Shown: positions 59,180 to 64,000 of the stretch, piece after piece | Numbering within the stretch: the first letter of the stretch is position 1 | Layout: every line of letters starts with the position of its first letter | Assembly: GCA_946699065.1 (NCBI GenBank) | Contig: CAMPDV010001026.1 | Coordinates: 62,001-126,000 of the forward strand | DNA length: 64,000 nucleotides | Reading direction: 5' to 3' | Source: Loxodes magnus | Lineage: Eukaryota; Ciliophora; Karyorelictea; Loxodida; Loxodidae | Notes under the pieces: model-generated | The model's database searches: none | What the model was told of the DNA's origin: nothing | What the model saw: only the letters and a program-made list of their open reading frames with translations | Made by a program: the position numbers and the translations under genes

Positions 59180-60650
59180 AATAAGGAAAGAACAGCAGAT
59201 TATAAAGCTTTAACTTAAATCATTTCATTTCATCTTCTTCTACTAATATTTTAGAAGTACTTTACATCATTTTCCTCTTTTTTAATTTAAAGTCTTAGCC
59301 AATTCTTTAGTAATATGATAGTTTGAAAATTGTTTAACAAAACTAAAGCTCCTTTCAGGAACTGAAAATTACTCTAAAGAGTCTTTTACTATTTCTTTAG
59401 TTTAAGAATTATTTGCATACTTCTCGTATTTCAATATTCATAGAATCTCAGCCTGCAATTTATTTTTATATAATCAATTCTAAATTTTTTAAAGGTTAGT
59501 TTTTCTAATACCATCACTGTAGCTTTAATGAAAAAGAAGGAGATTTTTATAGTATTTAACTTTTTCATATTACTGTTTTTATTTGGAATGATTAGGTGCT
59601 TTTTGCTATTTCATAAAATCTAATTTATAGTTCCATGGATTTAAGAGCTTTATTTCAAATCAAATGTAGATGATATATTATTTTCTTAGAATTGAATATT
59701 AAATACTACCAATTGTTTAAAAATACTTCTATCATACAAGGAAAAGCATTGATTAACCTTCTTTCATTAATAAATAAATTGGCAGAAATCTAAAATATTA
59801 GATCAACACATTATTGGTTTTTAGTTTCGAAAGAGTAAATTCATAAGATTAAATTTAGCTTTTTAGTACTAAAATAGCAAAGCCTTTCGTTATAAATATC
59901 TTAAGTTAAAAACTTATTACTTAATATCCAATGATAAGTAGAATTTCTAAGCATTAGACTTTTTTATTTCTAACTAAGTAAGTATTTACTAAGTTAAAAT
60001 CATTTTTGTACAAATTGGCAGCAATCAATGTTTTTATAGATTTTATAAATAAGCTTCTTAAAAAGTAAGATCGTAGCGTCACCATACAGTACCTTTTTAA
60101 CTTATAGACAAAGCTTTAAAAATGCTTTAAGTTCTTAAGAATTTTCTTTTTCTTCATTATTTTAAAATGTATATTGGTATACCATTAAAAGCTAAATGCT
60201 ATTAATGAAGAAACTCACTTATATAATTTAATATAAGCTAATTATAGTTTAGATGTAGATATGCATAATGCAGAGTATAAGGCTTGAAAATTTTCTTTAT
60301 CGCCTTTGATATTACAGATGCAATCTAATTTACCTTGAGAATCACTATTTTAAAGGTATCTAAGATTAAAACATAACGTTCTTTTAATTTTGCTTCGAAT
60401 GTTGTTCATACATTTGTTCAAATTATCAGACTGAATATGTTTAACTTATATTGAATAAAATAGAGTCTGTTCATCATATAACTAATAACAATGACTAAAA
60501 ATAACATTTCTATTTAGCTAACTAAAAATCCTTTTTTATCATTATTTAATTGAAATATTTTCTAATATCTACAGATCTATTGAATGATTAACTCAGTCGC
60601 TATTAACCCCTACGAAGCTTTATACACTTATTCATTTTAATAAGGAGTTT
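59180..60650 (-). CDS. probable coding region, frame unresolved
   Basis: One minus-strand frame from about 60650 reads FVGVNSDWVNHSIDLQILEN, then HCYQLYDEQTLFYSIQVKHI and QNSDSQGKLDCICNIKGDKE with FQALYSALC, a composition not expected by chance here. Further left, a different frame is better (SNILDFCQFIYQWKKVNQCF). Hydrophobic stretches (WVSSLIAFSFQW) suggest membrane segments. Start, stop and introns could not be fixed and no family was recognised. Confidence 0.35.
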
Positions 60651-60702
60651 TAAAATTTAATTTAATAATAATGTATCCTTCTTATTTATCTTCCAAAAGC
60701 TT

Positions 60703-61322
60703 TCACAGGTTGAGCAATCGCTGTAGAAATATTCCAAACATTGCTAAAAAAATTGCTAATATTACATTAACTATCATTTTTCTGCGATTAATTGCGTTTT
60801 GCATAAGTCTATTACTTTCGTTATCAGCAAATGAAAGTATTCTATTCTTTGCTTTAATGTTTTCTAAGTTCTAAGACTTCTTGGTAAATTAAGTATTTAA
60901 AATATCTTTATCTTCGTTTAAAAAACTAAGTCTTCTTTAGTTTTTTATTTTAATCCTTTCTGAATTTAAATCTTACTTTACTTGTTACTCAACTCATTAT
61001 AATTTTATTCCGCTGAATTTACTTCCATTGTAGTAGTTTCAAAGCTTTGAAAGCTTTATTTTTATTCCTGTCTAAAATTAAAATCCAAAGATTGATTTTT
61101 TTTGCTGTGCTAACTTTTTTTCATCTAGTTCTGTTAATTTAAGTTAATAATACTTTCATTCTACATATTCTATACTTAATTGAAGTTAGAGGAGTTAGAA
61201 TCTGCTCAAGTTTCTGCCGAACTCGTTCCTTATTTATTAATCTTGTTTTTACTTAACGAACTCTTTTTATCTTTATCATCTCTAGCAAATTCTTCTTTCG
61301 CTACTAGCAACGGCGATTCCAT
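60703..61322 (-). CDS. tail-anchored membrane protein (one 17-nt intron)
   Basis: Exon 1 is 61322-60977 (346 nt); an intron of 17 nt (60960-60976) is removed; exon 2 is 60959-60703. Together 603 nt, i.e. 200 codons plus UGA. N-terminus MESPLLVAKEEFARDDKDKK, then a Ser/Gln/Asn-rich region, a charged helix (NEDKDILNTQFTKKSQNLEN, KNRILSFADNESNRLMQNA) and a single hydrophobic segment at the very end (MIVNVILAIFLAMFGIFLQ). The layout resembles tail-anchored proteins such as SNAREs, but the SNARE heptad pattern is not convincing. The plus-strand frame at 60671-60874 is its shadow. Confidence 0.7.
60960..60976 (-). other. 17-nt spliceosomal-type intron
   Basis: GTAAGATTTAAATTCAG on the minus strand. 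Its removal is needed to join the two frames of the tail-anchored gene and gives a total length divisible by three. Confidence 0.7.
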
Positions 61323-62689
61323 ATTTTAACTATCTCTTGAAAATAAAAGTAACTAACTTTTAACACTCTAATTAGCTTTATCTACAAACAAAGTTATAAC
61401 TAACAAATTTAAAAATTCTATGAAGTATAAATTCAACTATCCTATCATTTGAGCTTACAAACTAGTTTTCTCTCTTTAGTTTTTATATAAAACCTAAATA
61501 TTAAATTGTTTACCATTAGTTAGCTAGATCAGCTCATCCAAAATAATCTCCTTTTTTTGGTAATTTTCTTAAAAAAGGAAAAGCTAACACAATTTCATAT
61601 CAAGTAGTAGTTTTAGTCCTTAAAGATAAAAATGATAAGTGATCTAGATATAATCTCTCTTCATTGTGACTTGAGAAACATAATGTTAAGAATTATAATT
61701 TTATAACCTTCTACTTACTTTCACTGCTTACATATATAATTTTTAAGTTACTTATACCAATTATTATTAAAATAAGGTATTAAGTGTAAGTATATTTTTA
61801 GCTTGAAGCTAATAGAACTGAAGTAAGTATTTCTTAAGGGGTTTGGTTCGATCTGTGTAAGAAGTTGATTTAATAAGGTAAGTTTAGCATTTAATCAGAT
61901 TTTAAATCTGAAGTTGGAAAAAAAGTATAGTTAGACTAAATTTTAGGATTGAAAGAAGAAAAGAAAAATCAGAGGAGTAGCTAATTATATCGGTTATTTG
62001 CATAATAACTAAACTTAGTGAAAGATGATCCTAGTTAATAATAGTTTGCAGACATAGGATTTCAAATAAATAGAAAATAAAATTATTGATATATAATGCT
62101 TTTATATCTGAATAAGCAAATCAAATGCTAAAAAAGTAAATAGGGTATATTTCATTAGTTATATACATAGTAGTAACATAAAGAGAGGGATATATTAATC
62201 AAAAATATGAAAGTGCTCTTAGAGGTAAAGAAGATTTTATATTATGATTTAAAACTTAGTCAGACATTTAGAAAAGCCAGAAGATATATTTATGAATTCC
62301 ACTATTGAATATAGGATGTGTATTATAAGTATATTCTTCCAACAATAAAAAACTATTCAAAACTTAATGCATCAAAATATGAAGAAATTTTTAAGCAATA
62401 AGAATATTTCTTAAAGTTGAAGTGATTTTGATCTTTTATACTCTCTAAGTCTTTAAACCCTTACAATATACTTATAATATTAAGTCATATCTTTAAAATT
62501 TATTTTTCTAGTGGGTATTAATAATGAAAAATAAAGAGTTTTAAATTAAGTTTATTGAATAAAGTTATAGTTGTAAAGTGAGGGATAAACATTTAAAGGG
62601 AGAATGTCTAAAAATTAGCATTTATATGAGATAGAAAATATTAGATATAATAATAATAATATACTCAATTAAAGTGTTTGTGGTTTTGA
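61323..62689. other. stretch without a recognised gene
   Basis: Mixed AT-rich sequence. No motif-supported frame. Confidence 0.4.
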
Positions 62690-63060
62690 GGTGTTTCAAC
62701 CTCGTTTCCACTGACATCCAGTGATCGCTCCTGTATGCTTAAAATAAAAGTTCGGGTCATCCAGTTTTTTCGGAGTTCTGGAACTCGAATGGAAAATTCT
62801 TCCTTCAATCGTCACGTAAATTCTTGTTAATTCTCTTCAGATTTCTTCGCTGTTTCTCTTCATCTTTTCCTTGTATATCTTGCAACTCTTGAATCTATGG
62901 AATCTTGATTAGCACAGGTAACATCTCTTGAGAATCCTTCTAATATTGGTTGGTTCTTTTTACTTATCGTCTTCTACTTCCATTTTTATTTCTTAGATTA
63001 GAGGCTCTATTCTTTTTTGTCCAAGTTGCTATACTTCGAAGCAAATATTAGATATATGAG
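62690..63060 (-). pseudogene. retroelement ORF1 fragment (copy d) with CCHC zinc knuckle
   Basis: A frame reading EVQQLGQKRIEPLIQEIKME, then EVEDDKQKEPTNIRRILKR, leads into CYLCQSRFHRFKSC at 62882-62923, a perfect C-x2-C-x4-H-x4-C. A basic tail follows (KIYKEKMKRNSEEIWRELTR, IFHSSSRTPKKLDDPNFYF). The N-terminal FKK signature is not found upstream. Higher GC than its flanks. The same DNA has two perfect hairpins (GAGGT/ACCTC, CACTG/CAGTG) near 62697-62731. Confidence 0.55.
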
Positions 63061-64000
63061 TGAATTTTACACATGATTAGGAGATAGTGAATTACATAAT
63101 AATTCAAATGATTTAGCTTCCTATCAAGCAAAGTGATGTATTAAGTTGCTATTAAAATGAATACTCCTCGTAGAAAAAATAAGTTATAAAGTTCGTTTTA
63201 GACATTAAAATTTGGTAGAATAATTGTAGAAAATAAAGTAATTTTAAGACATGCTACTTTCTAAGGATATTATGATCTTCATTAATAAATAAGAGTAAAA
63301 ATACCTTTGATACTTTTAAGATTTTTACAGTACGTTTGTGTAGCTAAGACTAGAAGAGGAAACTTTCCTTTAAAAAATTCTAAGCAAAAATTCTAAATAA
63401 ATTGAGTTTGTACTTTTATAAAACAAAGTATTCATAAACAAATAATAAAAAATTTAAATTATATACCTAAGATTCTTAAAAGTATTATGAAGCTTCCATA
63501 TAAATAGTTAAAGATAATAATTAATTATTCAGTTGAAATAATTAGATATAAGCTTATTTAGATTTACATATTATTAATGATTTCAAGCATAGATTGGAAG
63601 GTATTATATTATAATATTTATTTATGATATTGTTTACTATGGTTTTAAACACTTAAAAATGGTTTATACTTATACTTATATCATAAATAAAGTCTAAATT
63701 TAGAAACGTATAGCACATTTTCAAATTTTAGTTAAAAAGGTATCTTTAATGTTTTTATCTTAGGTTAACTTATTATTAAAACTTTTTGTGCTAGCAATAA
63801 ATCAACTTTTAAGAGTCTATCTCATATTTATTAACTATTTTTGCATTTGAACCTTTCAAATATACTTTAGAAGTAAAATCATTTGTTTTTTATTTAAATT
63901 TCATGTTCCTATATCTTAAATATTTATTTTATAGTTTCAAATTTATTTTCCAGATCAAAACTTAAATCATAAGACTTAAAAGAATTAAGTCTTTTTTATA
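63061..64000. other. AT-rich end of window without a recognised gene
   Basis: No supported feature. Confidence 0.4.

Noticed and set aside
60671..60874. Plus-strand 67-codon membrane protein
   Set aside because: Antisense shadow of the tail-anchored gene, whose two exons sum to an exact frame.
60703..61322. SNARE identity for the tail-anchored protein
   Set aside because: Only topology fits; no central Q or R layer or heptad pattern could be aligned by eye.
62690..62760. Hammerhead-like fold near the two hairpins
   Set aside because: A GAAAC follows one hairpin, but the CUGAUGA box and NUH site are absent; the DNA is explained by the ORF1 knuckle frame.
1..64000. Bacterial or organellar origin
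   Set aside because: LINE elements, tandem 5S genes, spliceosomal-type introns, kinase-WD40, WWE and GPCR genes and the Gln-coding UAR codons are nuclear-eukaryotic.
1..64000. Long UGA-free frames as evidence for genes
   Set aside because: With UAA and UAG as Gln, AT-rich DNA is open in most frames; I kept only those with motifs or clearly non-random composition.

Overview
The window is very AT-rich nuclear DNA of a ciliate that reads UAA and UAG as glutamine and UGA both as tryptophan and as the terminator. Four genes with recognisable domains (protein kinase-WD40, tandem-WWE protein, GPCR, secreted lectin) only read through if UAR is Gln and in-frame UGA is Trp, and each has its first plausible end at a UGA. 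This matches the karyorelict code (for example Loxodes); a Condylostoma-like code is the nearest alternative. Two genes carry introns of only 17 and 19 nt. Because all three stop codons can be read as sense, open-frame length means little here. I rely on motifs, composition and consistent exon arithmetic, and mark the rest as low confidence.

Layout. 1-14 kb: C-terminal part of a LINE reverse transcriptase (1-1.1 kb), relics of a retroelement ORF1 (2.4-2.8 and 4.7-5.8 kb), a WD40 gene lacking its 5' part (7.2-7.9 kb), several structured non-autonomous elements (2.9, 9.2, 12.3 kb) and a coiled-coil ORF (12.6-13.9 kb). 14-27 kb: two ~310-bp elements with perfect 15- and 17-bp target-site duplications (14.0, 26.1 kb), a secreted lectin-like gene (16.8-18.7 kb, minus), more ORF1 copies, a broken reverse transcriptase whose YADD has become YAGG (22 kb), and family D element 1 (21 kb). 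28-35 kb: an intact kinase-WD40 fusion gene and a long unresolved coding region. 34.97-41.5 kb: 26 tandem 5S rRNA genes on the minus strand in a 248-bp unit. 42-53 kb: further ORF1 and short elements (D2, A3, A4, E, A5), a tRNA-Val pseudogene and a cAMP-receptor-like GPCR gene (46.5-47.7 kb). 53-64 kb: the tandem-WWE gene with a 19-nt intron, convergent tRNA-Pro(AGG) and tRNA-Val(UAC) genes, a tail-anchored membrane protein gene with a 17-nt intron, and another zinc-knuckle ORF1.

Main unifying observation: at least eight copies of otherwise unrelated elements (LINE 3' ends, a structured family A, a structured family D, and element E) end in the same ~33-nt hairpin followed by an (ATTT)n tail. 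This is what is expected if one LINE reverse transcriptase recognises a common 3' stem-loop and mobilises several non-autonomous families. Families A, D and E also carry three-way-junction RNA modules supported by compensatory base changes between copies. The cellular genes are dispersed single units on both strands with no operon structure.
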